From Flavobacteriaceae bacterium UBA7302 (GTDB lineage: Bacteria; Bacteroidota; Bacteroidia; Flavobacteriales; Flavobacteriaceae), in contig DKQS01000005.1 of NCBI GenBank assembly GCA_002471825.1, positions 1 through 64,000 on the forward strand: a stretch of DNA of 64,000 nt. Reading direction: 5' to 3'. The position numbers and the translations under genes were made by a program. The stretch's first letter is position 1, and each line of letters begins with the position of its first letter. Below the pieces are notes generated by a model. That model saw nothing but the letters and a program-made list of their open reading frames with translations, was not told the DNA's origin and did no database searches. This document shows positions 17,151-25,544 of the stretch, one piece after another.

Positions 17151-17483
17151 ATGAAACTCGCCAAAAAACACCTTCGAATTTTTGATCTCCACGAGGGCAA
17201 AAAATCCCTTTTGGATCGCGTCGGGACTCCGAAGGAAAAAGCATGCTTTGAAAATGGGGAGTTTGAAAAAATTACAGAGCTCATCCAAAGAGAGCACAAG
17301 CTCAGAAACAAGGAACTTTCGCCTTCAGAAATTGAAAATCATCAATCAGAAATAAATCATTTGTTTGATAGTAATTGGAACAAAAGGTCATTGAAATACC
17401 TTTCAAAAAAATACTGTGAAGCACCAAAAGAACAGAGTACCTTTGACTCCGTGATGGAATTGCTTTGGGCTATTTTTGGTTAA
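17151..17483 (+). CDS. Hypothetical cytoplasmic protein
   Basis: A 110-residue charged, mainly helical protein without signal peptide or membrane helix (KHLRIFDLHEGKKSLLDRVG, EFEKITELIQREHKL). No family was recognised. Its stop codon (17481-17483) directly abuts the stop codon of the anti-sigma gene on the other strand, so the two genes converge with no space for a terminator. Confidence 0.55.
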   Translation: MKLAKKHLRIFDLHEGKKSLLDRVGTPKEKACFENGEFEKITELIQREHKLRNKELSPSEIENHQSEINHLFDSNWNKRSLKYLSKKYCEAPKEQSTFDSVMELLWAIFG

Positions 17484-18272
17484 TTAAAGGGTTACCGAAC
17501 CGATCAAATTTGATACATCTGGATGATCACTTCCGCCCTCTTCCTCAATAGTAATATTAATGGATTCTGCATTTTCAATGTAGTTCATGGTCAACAATTC
17601 CTTCGAAGCATCTAGTACGCCCATGTCAATCATTTCACCATCAACATCTGCCCACATTTGGTAATCCTTCCCATCTATTTTAGGTAGTTTGTGCACATGC
17701 ACGAGCACTGATTTCTCAGCATGATTTACATAACTCAATACCGAGGCTTCAGGGGCTATCTTATTGCCCTTTAATAAATGCCTTTCTGTTTCCGGATTGT
17801 TTACAAAAGCCATAAGTTCCTCATTTTTCAGGGCTCCTTTAGTCACCTTACTCAAGGAGTCTAACAATACTTCTTGCTCATTCAATCTAGCCGTCAATTC
17901 CTGATTGGTGGTATTCAAGTTCATCCAAAGTACCAACGAACTGGTCATGAATAAAATGGCTACGCTTGCCGCTACCCTGAAATACCTCTTATAGGAACTG
18001 GTATTCAATTCACGGACTTTGGATTGCTCCGCCGTTTGAGTTCCGCCGCCTATGATCTTCAATAAATCTTCTTTGATATGAGCTGGTGGGGTCACTGCAT
18101 TCTCAAAGGCCAGTTTTTCCATGCTTTGTTCGAGCTCGTTAAATTGACGTTTTAATTCGGCATCACTTTGAACGATTTCAAAAACTTCCTGCTCTTGTTC
18201 GCGACTTAAATCGCCTAAGAAATAGGATTCTAAAATTCCCTCTTTCAATATGTTCTCCTTGTTCATCTTCAT
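17484..18272 (-). CDS. RskA-like anti-sigma factor
   Basis: A 262-residue membrane protein. The N-terminal 75 residues (ILESYFLGDLSREQEQEVFEIV) form an anti-sigma domain without the zinc-binding HxxxCxxC motif, one membrane helix is at about 98-116 (VAASVAILFMTSSLVLWM), then a short coiled coil (TNQELTARLNEQEVLLDSLS), and the C-terminal 100 residues carry the RskA-type periplasmic domain (KSVLVHVHKLPKIDGKDYQMW and GMIDMGVLD-like strands). It would hold the adjacent ECF sigma factor at the membrane until a signal causes proteolysis. The start overlaps the sigma gene stop by 4 bases, so both are made from one message. Confidence 0.9.
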   Translation of the reverse strand: MKMNKENILKEGILESYFLGDLSREQEQEVFEIVQSDAELKRQFNELEQSMEKLAFENAVTPPAHIKEDLLKIIGGGTQTAEQSKVRELNTSSYKRYFRVAASVAILFMTSSLVLWMNLNTTNQELTARLNEQEVLLDSLSKVTKGALKNEELMAFVNNPETERHLLKGNKIAPEASVLSYVNHAEKSVLVHVHKLPKIDGKDYQMWADVDGEMIDMGVLDASKELLTMNYIENAESINITIEEEGGSDHPDVSNLIGSVTL

Positions 18273-18826
18273 CTTAAAACATGTATTAGCGCTAATAACA
18301 GAATGCTTATTTTTTGGTAGTTCTCCTTCAGTTGCTTTAAAGCCTGACGTATGTATGACTTAAAAGTTCCTAAAGGGACATCCATTTCTTGATAAGCCTC
18401 TCGATGCGTGTATCCATTGAAGTAAATCAACTCAATGGCTTTTCGGTGGTGAGGCTTTAACTTTTCTAAAGATCCTTTTATATCGGCAAAATTATCATCT
18501 TTTTGTTCCTCTTCGCTACTTTCATATACACCTGATTCTTGGTTTTGGATGACCTTTGTTTGCGAATTTCTTACGGCATTCAAGGCTTTGTTTCGTGCAA
18601 TGCGATACAACCAGGTATAAAAGCTTGCTTTTTGGGCATCATAGGTGCCGGCATTGTTCCAAACCGCTAGAAAAGTATCTTGAAGCACTTCCTGTGCCAT
18701 GACCTCTGATTTGCATATTTGAATGATGACTCCATAGATGGCTCCTGAGTATGCATCATACAGTTTTGCAAAGGCTTCTTGGTCTTTTTCTTTTAACCGA
18801 TCGATTAAATTTTGGTGTGGATGCAT
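18269..18826 (-). CDS. ECF RNA polymerase sigma factor (SigK-like)
   Basis: A 185-residue sigma-70 family protein with only regions 2 and 4. Region 2 includes YDAYSGAIYGVIIQICKSEV and the core-binding FYTWLYRIARNKALN; region 4 is LKPHHRKAIELIYFNGYTHREAYQEMDVPLGTFK-type, with the recognition helix at GTFKSYIRQAL. It is co-transcribed with the RskA-like anti-sigma gene and is divergent from a fasciclin-domain gene, the same gene content as the SigK/RskA system that controls the fasciclin proteins MPT70 and MPT83 in Mycobacterium. It probably activates its own operon and the fasciclin gene. The family is certain; the regulon is inferred. Confidence 0.93.
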   Translation of the reverse strand: MHPHQNLIDRLKEKDQEAFAKLYDAYSGAIYGVIIQICKSEVMAQEVLQDTFLAVWNNAGTYDAQKASFYTWLYRIARNKALNAVRNSQTKVIQNQESGVYESSEEEQKDDNFADIKGSLEKLKPHHRKAIELIYFNGYTHREAYQEMDVPLGTFKSYIRQALKQLKENYQKISILLLALIHVLR

Positions 18827-18842
18827 TTTGTTAAAGCTATCA

Positions 18843-18850
18843 CAAAATTA
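18843..18850 (-). promoter_or_regulatory. -7 box of the sigma/anti-sigma operon
   Basis: On the minus strand these bases read TAATTTTG, a perfect TAnnTTTG. The ATG of the sigma gene is 17 bases downstream, so the leader is very short. No well-spaced TTG is present, so the -33 part is weak or replaced by an activator. Confidence 0.45.
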
Positions 18851-18937
18851 AGTAAAAAACCAAAGCAACTCATCCAAGGCCTAAAAACCTGTGTAACTAA
18901 AGGTGAATAATTAATGTTTAATTTAAATTTTATAAAA

Positions 18938-19480
18938 ATGAAAAAATCACTTATTCTTTTATGTACGATCGTTGCAATGGGTTTTAGTATCGCTGCAAAC
19001 GCTCAAAAAACGGTAGTAGGAATTGCCGCTTCAGACAAAAACTTTTCAACTTTAGTTGCTGCTGTAAAGGCTGCTGATCTAGTAAACGCTTTAAGCGGTG
19101 AAGGACCATTTACCGTTTTCGCTCCGACCAATGCTGCTTTTAGCAAGATTGATGAAATTACATTGAATAGCTTATTAGAACGCAGAAACAAAAGAACCTT
19201 GGCGAACATCTTACAATATCATGTTGTGAACAAAGATATCAGAGCACAAGATGTGGTATCGGCTTTAAAACTTGGAAACGGAAAGACCTCAATCACCATG
19301 TTAAACGGACAAAGCCTAAAGGTGATTCAGAAAAACGGAAAAATTTGGTTGCAAGACAAAAAAGGAAACTACAGTCAAATTGTAAAAACAGACATCGTTG
19401 GAAAGAATGGAGTGATTCATGTGATTGATGCTGTTGTAATGCCAAAAGCAAAGAAGAAGTACTACAGAAATCATCACTAA
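18938..19480 (+). CDS. Exported fasciclin (FAS1) domain protein
   Basis: Using the ATG at 18938 the product is 180 residues with signal peptide MKKSLILLCTIVAMGFSIAANAQ and a single FAS1 domain. The conserved blocks are present: FTVFAPTNAAFSKI (H1 region), LQYHVV (the YH motif) and GVIHVIDAVVMP at the end. FAS1 proteins are adhesins of the periplasm or cell surface. The gene is divergent from the SigK/RskA-like pair and ends in a strong terminator, so it is a single-gene unit probably under that sigma factor. An upstream in-frame ATG at 18914 would add eight residues and is less likely. Confidence 0.92.
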   Translation: MKKSLILLCTIVAMGFSIAANAQKTVVGIAASDKNFSTLVAAVKAADLVNALSGEGPFTVFAPTNAAFSKIDEITLNSLLERRNKRTLANILQYHVVNKDIRAQDVVSALKLGNGKTSITMLNGQSLKVIQKNGKIWLQDKKGNYSQIVKTDIVGKNGVIHVIDAVVMPKAKKKYYRNHH

Positions 19481-19501
19481 ACGTGATATTCTTTTGAGTA
19501 C

Positions 19502-19529
19502 AAAGCGCCTGAATCGGGCGCTTTTTTTA
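19502..19529 (+). terminator. Rho-independent terminator of the fasciclin gene
   Basis: AAAGCGCC (19502-19509) pairs with GGCGCTTT (19517-19524) around a 7-base loop, followed by a run of T to 19528. Confidence 0.9.
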
Positions 19530-19568
19530 TTTTAGAGGGGTCAACTCAAATTAAACCATTCTAAGATT

Positions 19569-20234
19569 ATGAAAAAACTAACCTACCTCCTAGCTATTCT
19601 ATTTGTTTTGAATGCTTGTAAAAAAGAAGAAAGCAAACCTGATACACAACCTAAAAGTAAAATTGCATCCATAACGACTTATACCTATGCAATGAATTCA
19701 GAAGAAGGAGAGGAAGTTTCCTTATCTGGATTCGAGACGGTAACTTTTGATAAAAACGAATTGGAAGTGAGTACCCTTCATTATTCAAAAGACAGCACGC
19801 TGATTTTAAAGGATAGTTTTACACATCAGAAAGAAAAGAACCTTACTGAAATCAAAACCACTACTGAGGATGACCAACTCATTTCCACTGAAAAACTGTA
19901 TTATTTCGAGGGATTAAAGAAAATCAAGCAGCGATTGCGATATGGACAATCCGACGAACTGGTTTTACAAGATGATTTCACCTGGAATAAAGACAAAAAA
20001 GAAATTCATCAGATTAGAACAATTCACAAAGAACTTTATGCGAATTCAATTACGCGATACGACTCGCTTGACAATATAATTTCTGTAGAAGTAGCGAATA
20101 AGAAAGAAAATTTCACAGAAACCTATGTCTGGAACTATGTGAGCTTTGATGAGAAAAATGAATGGCTGGAAAGACATAAATTCATTAATGGAAAAGTCGC
20201 AGAAATCGAAAAGCGTCTAATCAAATATCAATAA
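19569..20234 (+). CDS. Lipoprotein of unknown function
   Basis: A 221-residue protein with lipoprotein signal MKKLTYLLAILFVLNAC (Cys17). The mature part is a run of beta strands with the pattern of repeated sheet-forming units (KNLTEIKTTTEDDQLISTEKLYY, KKEIHQIRTIHKELYANSITRY), as in YD-repeat-like or DUF4595-type Bacteroidota lipoproteins, but no firm family match can be given. It stands just after the fasciclin terminator and 32 bases before the deacetylase gene, so it probably opens the following operon. Confidence 0.65.
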   Translation: MKKLTYLLAILFVLNACKKEESKPDTQPKSKIASITTYTYAMNSEEGEEVSLSGFETVTFDKNELEVSTLHYSKDSTLILKDSFTHQKEKNLTEIKTTTEDDQLISTEKLYYFEGLKKIKQRLRYGQSDELVLQDDFTWNKDKKEIHQIRTIHKELYANSITRYDSLDNIISVEVANKKENFTETYVWNYVSFDEKNEWLERHKFINGKVAEIEKRLIKYQ

Positions 20235-20266
20235 GGAATTCAACCGAAATACCTAGTAACTATTTT

Positions 20267-21169
20267 ATGAAGAATCTCCGATACCTTTTGCCTTTAGTCA
20301 TTTGTCTGACGCTATTGATTTCATGCAATGAAAAATCTTCTTTCGTCTCTTTCACCTATCCCGAAGGAAAAACAAAAGCCCTTGTTTTAAGCTATGATGA
20401 CGGGGCCATTGAAGACATTCAGTTGGCCAAGTTATTCGATGATAACAAACTCATTGGAACCTTTAATTTGAACTCTAAGTACTTCAGCACGACTCGAGGA
20501 TGGCCTCAGCAAAATGGCGACACTATCTATCAACGATATATTCCTAAAGACTCACTGTTAATCATCTATAAAAATCACGAAATCGCCGCACATGGGGCCT
20601 ATCATAAAAATTTCTTTGACATTTCTGATGAAGAAATTTTAGAAGAACTAAATACCGACATAGAGCTCTTGGAAAAATTTACGAACAGGAAGGTTATCAG
20701 CATGGCCTACCCATTCGGAAATGCCAATGACTCCATTGCTAAATTGGTTGGATCAACAGGACTTTTAAACGGTAGGACCATTGCAGATACTTTTGCCTTT
20801 GGATTTCCAGAAAATGACATGCTCTGGCATCCCACCTGTCATGATAGTAAAGCTTTGAATTATTTGGATGCATACCTGAATTTGAATCAACAGGAATTGT
20901 CTGTTTTTTATGTGTGGGGACATTCTTGGGAATTAAAAGATGAAACTCGATGGAACAACATGGTTACTTTTTGTAAGAAAATAGGTCAATCAAGAGATAT
21001 TTGGTCTGTTAGCCATGGAGAACTCACCACTTATAAACTGGCCTTGGATCAAATTCAAATGGAAGGAAATCAAATTTCAAATCCGTCTGAAAGTTTATCC
21101 GTATGGCTAAAACTCACCAATGGGATTAAAGAATTAAAACCAGGAGCATCCATTCTTTTGAATCCATAG
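20267..21169 (+). CDS. Polysaccharide deacetylase family lipoprotein
   Basis: A 300-residue protein with a lipoprotein signal ending LLISC (Cys20) and a NodB-type deacetylase domain. Motif 1 is SYDDG with Asp44/Asp45 (catalytic base and metal ligand), and motif 2 is His109-Gly-Ala-Tyr-His113, the HxxxH metal site. Later motifs are AYPFGN and the C-terminal WGHSWE. The metal triad is therefore intact, so it should remove N- or O-acetyl groups from a polysaccharide in the periplasm or at the surface. It lies in a row of same-strand lipoproteins and exported enzymes, which may act on the same glycan. Confidence 0.9.
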   Translation: MKNLRYLLPLVICLTLLISCNEKSSFVSFTYPEGKTKALVLSYDDGAIEDIQLAKLFDDNKLIGTFNLNSKYFSTTRGWPQQNGDTIYQRYIPKDSLLIIYKNHEIAAHGAYHKNFFDISDEEILEELNTDIELLEKFTNRKVISMAYPFGNANDSIAKLVGSTGLLNGRTIADTFAFGFPENDMLWHPTCHDSKALNYLDAYLNLNQQELSVFYVWGHSWELKDETRWNNMVTFCKKIGQSRDIWSVSHGELTTYKLALDQIQMEGNQISNPSESLSVWLKLTNGIKELKPGASILLNP

Positions 21170-21223
21170 TTCACTAAGAGAAACCATTGTTTAATAGCTG
21201 AATTACCAGTATCTTGTAGCATT

Positions 21224-22036
21224 ATGAGATACATCCTTCTTCCTGTTATTCTGTTCTTAACCGCCTGTCAACCTAATCAGAAAAAACCGAAAATCGATTG
21301 GGTATTCGTCGAAGGCGGAACCTTTGAACAAGGAAAAAACCAATTTGTAGTGAGCCCGAACAAAGACACGATTTACAATTTTACGAGTCCGAATCGCATG
21401 GTTGAACTTGATGATTTTTACATCAGTAAATATGAAATTACGGTAGCTCAGTACCGAGCGTTCTGCAAAAGCACAGGAAGAGAAATGCCAGATCCGCCTG
21501 CCAAAAGTGCTTTGGGGGAAGACTTAAATTACCAATGGGAAGATGATTTCCCCATGTTTGCTACTTGGGATGAAGCCAATGCTTTTGCCAAATGGGTCGG
21601 TGGAAGATTGCCCACCGAAGCTGAATGGGAGTATGCTGCAAAAGGGGGACAAAAAAGCAAAGGCTATCAATATAGCGGAAGCGATGATCCTGTAGCCATT
21701 GGATGGGTTGGTGAAAATTCAAACAAAACATTTCATAAAGTGGGCTTGCTGAAACCCAATGAATTGGGAATTCATGACATGACAGGCAATGTCAGCGAAT
21801 GGGTGTCAGATTGGTACAATCCAGAGAAAGACAGCTTGGTATCTCTTAAAAATCCGCAAGGACCCTCGGAAGGAAGTGATAAAATTTCCAAAGGAATTAG
21901 TTGGTTTTACAGTGCCTATGATAAAATGGGAAAGCCTTTAAAATATGGCATTCACATGCCTGAAGTCCGATATCAGTCGCCACCCAATACTCGAAATGAC
22001 GGCTTCGGATTCCGAATCGCAAAAGACAAGGAATAA
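21224..22036 (+). CDS. FGE-sulfatase fold lipoprotein lacking the FGE cysteines
   Basis: A 270-residue lipoprotein (signal ending FLTAC, Cys15). The fold is that of formylglycine-generating enzymes: VEGGTFEQG at the start, DFYISKYEITVAQYRAFC, GGRLPTEAEWEYAAKGG, GIHDMTGNVSEWVSDWY and a GFRI ending. The active enzyme uses a cysteine pair in its last third (RGGSWxCxxxxCR), but here the segment reads KGISWFYSAYD with no cysteine, so the oxidase site is missing. It is thus more like GldK/SulfO-type binding proteins than a sulfatase activator. It sits between the deacetylase and a thioesterase-like gene. Confidence 0.88.
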   Translation: MRYILLPVILFLTACQPNQKKPKIDWVFVEGGTFEQGKNQFVVSPNKDTIYNFTSPNRMVELDDFYISKYEITVAQYRAFCKSTGREMPDPPAKSALGEDLNYQWEDDFPMFATWDEANAFAKWVGGRLPTEAEWEYAAKGGQKSKGYQYSGSDDPVAIGWVGENSNKTFHKVGLLKPNELGIHDMTGNVSEWVSDWYNPEKDSLVSLKNPQGPSEGSDKISKGISWFYSAYDKMGKPLKYGIHMPEVRYQSPPNTRNDGFGFRIAKDKE

Positions 22037-22128
22037 ATGACTTACCCATAAAGGTTTGGTAAAAATGCTATCTTGTGGTTTGAATGAAATCAACAAGTCA
22101 ATCGCCAATCAAATAGTCCCTATTTCTC

Positions 22129-22644
22129 ATGATGTATCGCCTCCGGTTTATTAGAGTCATTTTACAAAGTTTTCTCACAAGGAAGCGAAGCATTTTGGAA
22201 CCTTTAACCTTGAAGTTTTGGGTGATACCCTTATTGGATACCGACCTAACCCTTTTGTTCACGCATACTTACAATCATTATATGGCCTTGGCGAGATGGA
22301 ATTTAGTTTTCAATTCTGAGTTTCGAACTGGCGCTTTAAAAAGAGGGTGGGCACCCGTAACTACCAAAGAAACCATCAAGTACAAAAGGTCCATTAAAGC
22401 GTTTGAAATTGTGACACTACATACCAAACTTTTGTTTTGGAATGAACGCCGTTTTTATCACAAACATACGTTTAGGGTGAAAGGTGAAATTCGAGCCATT
22501 TGCTTTATTGAAGGGATGCTGCGCGGTCCCAAAGGACATTTGAAACCTAGCGAAGCCTTTGAGAAGTTGGGCGTTCATTTGGAATCACCTCCTATTCCGA
22601 ATGATTTGGATGGTTGGATCAATTTAGAGTTTGAAAAGATTTAA
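22129..22644 (+). CDS. 4HBT/THEM6-like thioesterase family protein
   Basis: A 171-residue protein. The segments LDTDLTLLFTHTYNHYMALARWNLVF and VTLHTKLLFWNERRFYHKHTF match the hotdog fold of the THEM6-like acyl-CoA thioesterase group (the D-x-x-x-H-x-(N/Y)-N-x-x-Y arrangement of 4HBT enzymes, here around THTYNHY). It has a short basic, hydrophobic start and no clear signal peptide, so it is probably cytoplasmic or membrane-associated. The ATG at 22129 is followed by a second at 22132. The substrate is unknown. Confidence 0.7.
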   Translation: MMYRLRFIRVILQSFLTRKRSILEPLTLKFWVIPLLDTDLTLLFTHTYNHYMALARWNLVFNSEFRTGALKRGWAPVTTKETIKYKRSIKAFEIVTLHTKLLFWNERRFYHKHTFRVKGEIRAICFIEGMLRGPKGHLKPSEAFEKLGVHLESPPIPNDLDGWINLEFEKI

Positions 22645-22668
22645 TAGGATTCTAATACAAATAAGGAC

Positions 22669-23778
22669 ATGAAACAGGCCAGTTTAATAGCTATTATATG
22701 GATCTTTATAAGCCAGTCAATCTTCAGTCAAAATGAGGAAGCCTTGCGTGTTGGTGTTATCGGACTAACGCACACGCATGTTCACTGGATTTTTGGAAGT
22801 GAACCTCGAGGAGATATTAAAATTGTAGGTATTGTAGAACCTAATAAAGAATTAGCACAACAATATGCTAATCAGTATAAATTTTCGATGGATATGGTTT
22901 TTGACACCATGGAAGAATTACTGGAAGACAAGAAACCTGAAGCAGTTACGGCCTTCGGAACTATTTACGAGCATTTGGAAGTGGTACGAAAAGCAGCACC
23001 AAAAGGAATTCATGTGATGGTTGAAAAGCCTTTGGCTGTAAGCATGGAACACGCACTTGAAATGCAAGCCTTGGCAAAAAAACACAGCATCCATCTGTTG
23101 ACCAATTATGAAACTACCTGGTATCCCACCACCCATAAAGCATACGACCTAGCAAAAAATGAAGGGTCCATTGGTGGGATTCGAAAAATCATGGTTCAAG
23201 ATGGTCACAAGGGACCAAAGAAAATTGGTGTGAACAAAGAGTTTTTAAGCTGGTTAACCGATCCTATTCAAAATGGTGGCGGTGCAGAAGTGGATTTTGG
23301 GTGTTATGGAGTCAACATTTCTACATGGCTTATGGATGGCAAACGACCCAATAGTGTTACGGCCATCACGCAACAGCTGCAACCAGAGAACAATCCGAAG
23401 GTGAATGACGAATCAGTCATATTACTTCAATACGACAATTCGGTAGCGGTAATTCAGGGGTCTTGGAATTGGCCAATCGGAAGAAAGGACATGGAGATTT
23501 ATGGTGAAAAAGGAGTTATTTATGCTGATAATAGGCATGACTTAAGGGTCCGTATTTCCGAGGGTTATGACGGATTTGATGAAAAAGTATTCAAACTAAA
23601 TGAACGAAAAGCACCACTTGACGATCCCTTTGCTTTATTGGCCGCTGTGGTAAAAAACAAGCTCAAGCTTAAACCATATGATTTAAATTCTTTGGAAAAC
23701 AACATGTTGGTAGTAGAGATTTTAGACGCTGCAAAAAAGAGTGCAAAACTGAATAAAACCGTGTTTTTAAATAAATAG
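22669..23778 (+). CDS. Exported Gfo/Idh/MocA family oxidoreductase
   Basis: A 369-residue protein with a signal peptide (MKQASLIAIIWIFISQSIFS) and a two-domain dehydrogenase. The N-terminal Rossmann domain has RVGVIGLTHTHVHW and EKPLA (the conserved Lys), and the C-terminal domain has GGGAEVDFGCYGVNISTWLM. These enzymes act on sugars or cyclitols with NAD(P), but export means that they use a tightly bound cofactor or act in the periplasm, as is known for several Bacteroidota members. It is in the same run of exported enzymes as the deacetylase. Confidence 0.9.
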   Translation: MKQASLIAIIWIFISQSIFSQNEEALRVGVIGLTHTHVHWIFGSEPRGDIKIVGIVEPNKELAQQYANQYKFSMDMVFDTMEELLEDKKPEAVTAFGTIYEHLEVVRKAAPKGIHVMVEKPLAVSMEHALEMQALAKKHSIHLLTNYETTWYPTTHKAYDLAKNEGSIGGIRKIMVQDGHKGPKKIGVNKEFLSWLTDPIQNGGGAEVDFGCYGVNISTWLMDGKRPNSVTAITQQLQPENNPKVNDESVILLQYDNSVAVIQGSWNWPIGRKDMEIYGEKGVIYADNRHDLRVRISEGYDGFDEKVFKLNERKAPLDDPFALLAAVVKNKLKLKPYDLNSLENNMLVVEILDAAKKSAKLNKTVFLNK

Positions 23779-23784
23779 TTTTCA

Positions 23785-24141
23785 ATGAATGCATACCGAT
23801 TAGTCGTAGTAACCGAAAACCAAAACACCAAAAAGAAAGGGGAAATCTTGGCCCAGCTTCTATGTGAGATGTTAGAAACCCAAAATGAATTTATGATTGA
23901 AAAGTACCCCAAGTTTGATAATTCTTTTCGAATTGAAGTGACGGGTGTGCTGAGACCTGATAAAAACACAATTGAAGCATCTATTGTTTTGACCGATAGA
24001 ATATGTTCTCCTTGGATGGTGACTTATGACGGATTGGATGGTAAGATTGAACTGACTTTCAACAAATCCTCCAGTTCAAAATTCAGAAAGACAGAATTCA
24101 ATGTGATTCGATGGTCTCTATTTGAAACGGAAAAAGTTTGA
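23785..24141 (+). CDS. Hypothetical protein, 118 residues
   Basis: A cytoplasmic alpha+beta protein (start MNAYRLVVVTENQN) without signal peptide or membrane helix. It begins six bases after the Gfo/Idh/MocA stop, so it is probably in the same operon. The sequence TIEASIVLTDRICSPWMVTYDGLDG shows ordinary beta-rich folding but no motif I recognise. No function can be proposed. Confidence 0.55.
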   Translation: MNAYRLVVVTENQNTKKKGEILAQLLCEMLETQNEFMIEKYPKFDNSFRIEVTGVLRPDKNTIEASIVLTDRICSPWMVTYDGLDGKIELTFNKSSSSKFRKTEFNVIRWSLFETEKV

Positions 24142-24160
24142 TGAATAAAATCAGTGGCCA

Positions 24161-24637
24161 ATGAAGAAATACTTAGAGAAACAAGCAACCTTTAACAGGA
24201 CCCTCTCTGCCCTATTTCTACTTTCTAAGTGGCGCGTTACTCACAATTTCATCCCTGAAATCACAAAACTTCTTGCTCGATTAAACATATCGCTGAACAA
24301 ACCCAAACAAAGCGATGATATTCATCAACTTGCCAAAGGATGGCAATCGGTAATGCCTCCAGATGGACAACAATACTATAAAATTTCTGGAATTAAAAAT
24401 GATACGGCCTATGTGGAAATCCACCTCCACTGTCCGCTTCGAGATACTGGCAAAGTTGATTCGTGTTACGCATTCATGAATTACGATCGTACCTTAATGA
24501 AAGAAATGGGTGGTCGTCTTACCGTCCTGGAGTCGCAATCGAATTCAGGAAAAAACCACTGTCGTTTGGCTATTAGGCGATTGAATGATCAGCGAGAAGA
24601 TTTGGTAGCTGCTCACTTGAAAGAAAAAATTACTTAA
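24161..24637 (+). CDS. Hypothetical protein with a conserved-looking Cys/His core
   Basis: A 158-residue cytoplasmic protein. The distal half has three cysteines in a compact layout: HLHCPLRDTG, DSCYAFMNYDR and HCRLAI, with MGGRLTVLES between them. This resembles proteins with a V4R-like or ATC-hydrolase-like domain that bind a hydrophobic ligand or metal, but I cannot confirm a family. It follows the 118-residue gene by 19 bases and ends this run; a new promoter follows at 24715. Confidence 0.55.
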   Translation: MKKYLEKQATFNRTLSALFLLSKWRVTHNFIPEITKLLARLNISLNKPKQSDDIHQLAKGWQSVMPPDGQQYYKISGIKNDTAYVEIHLHCPLRDTGKVDSCYAFMNYDRTLMKEMGGRLTVLESQSNSGKNHCRLAIRRLNDQREDLVAAHLKEKIT

Positions 24638-24714
24638 AGGTAATTCTTTCAACCTCTCCCATTAATTAGCATTTTCTTAAAACTTGATATTCAAGGGTTC
24701 TCTATTTTGAGCCG

Positions 24715-24722
24715 TATCTTTG
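24715..24722 (+). promoter_or_regulatory. -7 promoter box for the gene at 24752
   Basis: TATCTTTG is a perfect TAnnTTTG. The start codon is 29 bases downstream. No TTG is found at the usual distance upstream, so the -33 part is weak. Confidence 0.5.
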
Positions 24723-24751
24723 TGCGTAAGTAAAACTAAAGACAGGATATC

Positions 24752-25534
24752 ATGAAAAGATTAAAATTTTTACCTTTTGTGTTTGTATTGGGCTTGGTCT
24801 TCACAGCTTGTAAGACTGAAAAAAAAGAGACCAAAGAAACAACACCAAAAATCACTATTGAAAAATTAAATAATTCACCAGCCTACGCTGATGCAGTATT
24901 GCAATTGAATTCGCCCGAAAATACCGAAACACTTCAAAGTGGAACCGTAGATTTCAATTTCGATGTTCAGAATTACGAGCTTGGAGCACAGACCCAAGGA
25001 CCGAATGCCAACTTATTAGCGAATTCTGGAAAGGGACAGCACATCCACTTCATTTTAAACAACCAACCTTACTCTGCGCATTACGAAGCAAATTTCAGCA
25101 AAGAAATTCCGAATGGTGTTCACCACTTGGTAGCCTTCTTAAGTAGATCTTACCACGAATCGGTGAAAAATGAAAACTCCGTAGTTGTTAAAAAATTAGT
25201 GGTAGGAGAAAATGCTACCGATAGCCTTGGATTGAATATGGATGCCCCAACCCTTATTTACAGCAGGCCAAAAGGTACCTACAAAGGGAAGGATGCAAAG
25301 AACTTATTACTCGACTTTTTTGTATTGAATACAGAACTTTCTGAAAATGGTAATAAAGTAAAAGCCACTATTAATGGGAATGAATTCTTAATCTCTGAAT
25401 GGACACCCCATGTGGTAAAAGGTTTGCCTATGGGTGAAGTAAGCATCTCATTAGAATTAATCGATGCCGAAGGAAATTTAATTCCAGGACCATTTAATAA
25501 AGTGGAAAGAAAAGTTACTTTAGCAAAGGAATAA
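24752..25534 (+). CDS. Conserved Flavobacteriia lipoprotein
   Basis: A 260-residue lipoprotein (signal ending VFTAC, Cys20). The mature part has two beta-sandwich-like halves: SPENTETLQSGTVDFNFDV and QHIHFILNNQPYSAHYEANF, then PNGVHHLVAFLSRSYHESVK. The histidine-rich strands (QHIHF, VHHLVAF) recall the DUF4399-type fold and may bind metal. In many Flavobacteriia this family is labelled phosphopeptide-binding protein, a name with little support. It has its own promoter and is followed 10 bases later by the YiiX-like gene. Confidence 0.7.
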   Translation: MKRLKFLPFVFVLGLVFTACKTEKKETKETTPKITIEKLNNSPAYADAVLQLNSPENTETLQSGTVDFNFDVQNYELGAQTQGPNANLLANSGKGQHIHFILNNQPYSAHYEANFSKEIPNGVHHLVAFLSRSYHESVKNENSVVVKKLVVGENATDSLGLNMDAPTLIYSRPKGTYKGKDAKNLLLDFFVLNTELSENGNKVKATINGNEFLISEWTPHVVKGLPMGEVSISLELIDAEGNLIPGPFNKVERKVTLAKE

Positions 25535-25544
25535 AATCAAGCCA

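Noticed and set aside
21224..22036. Sulfatase-activating enzyme
   Set aside because: The catalytic cysteine pair is missing and no sulfatase gene is near.
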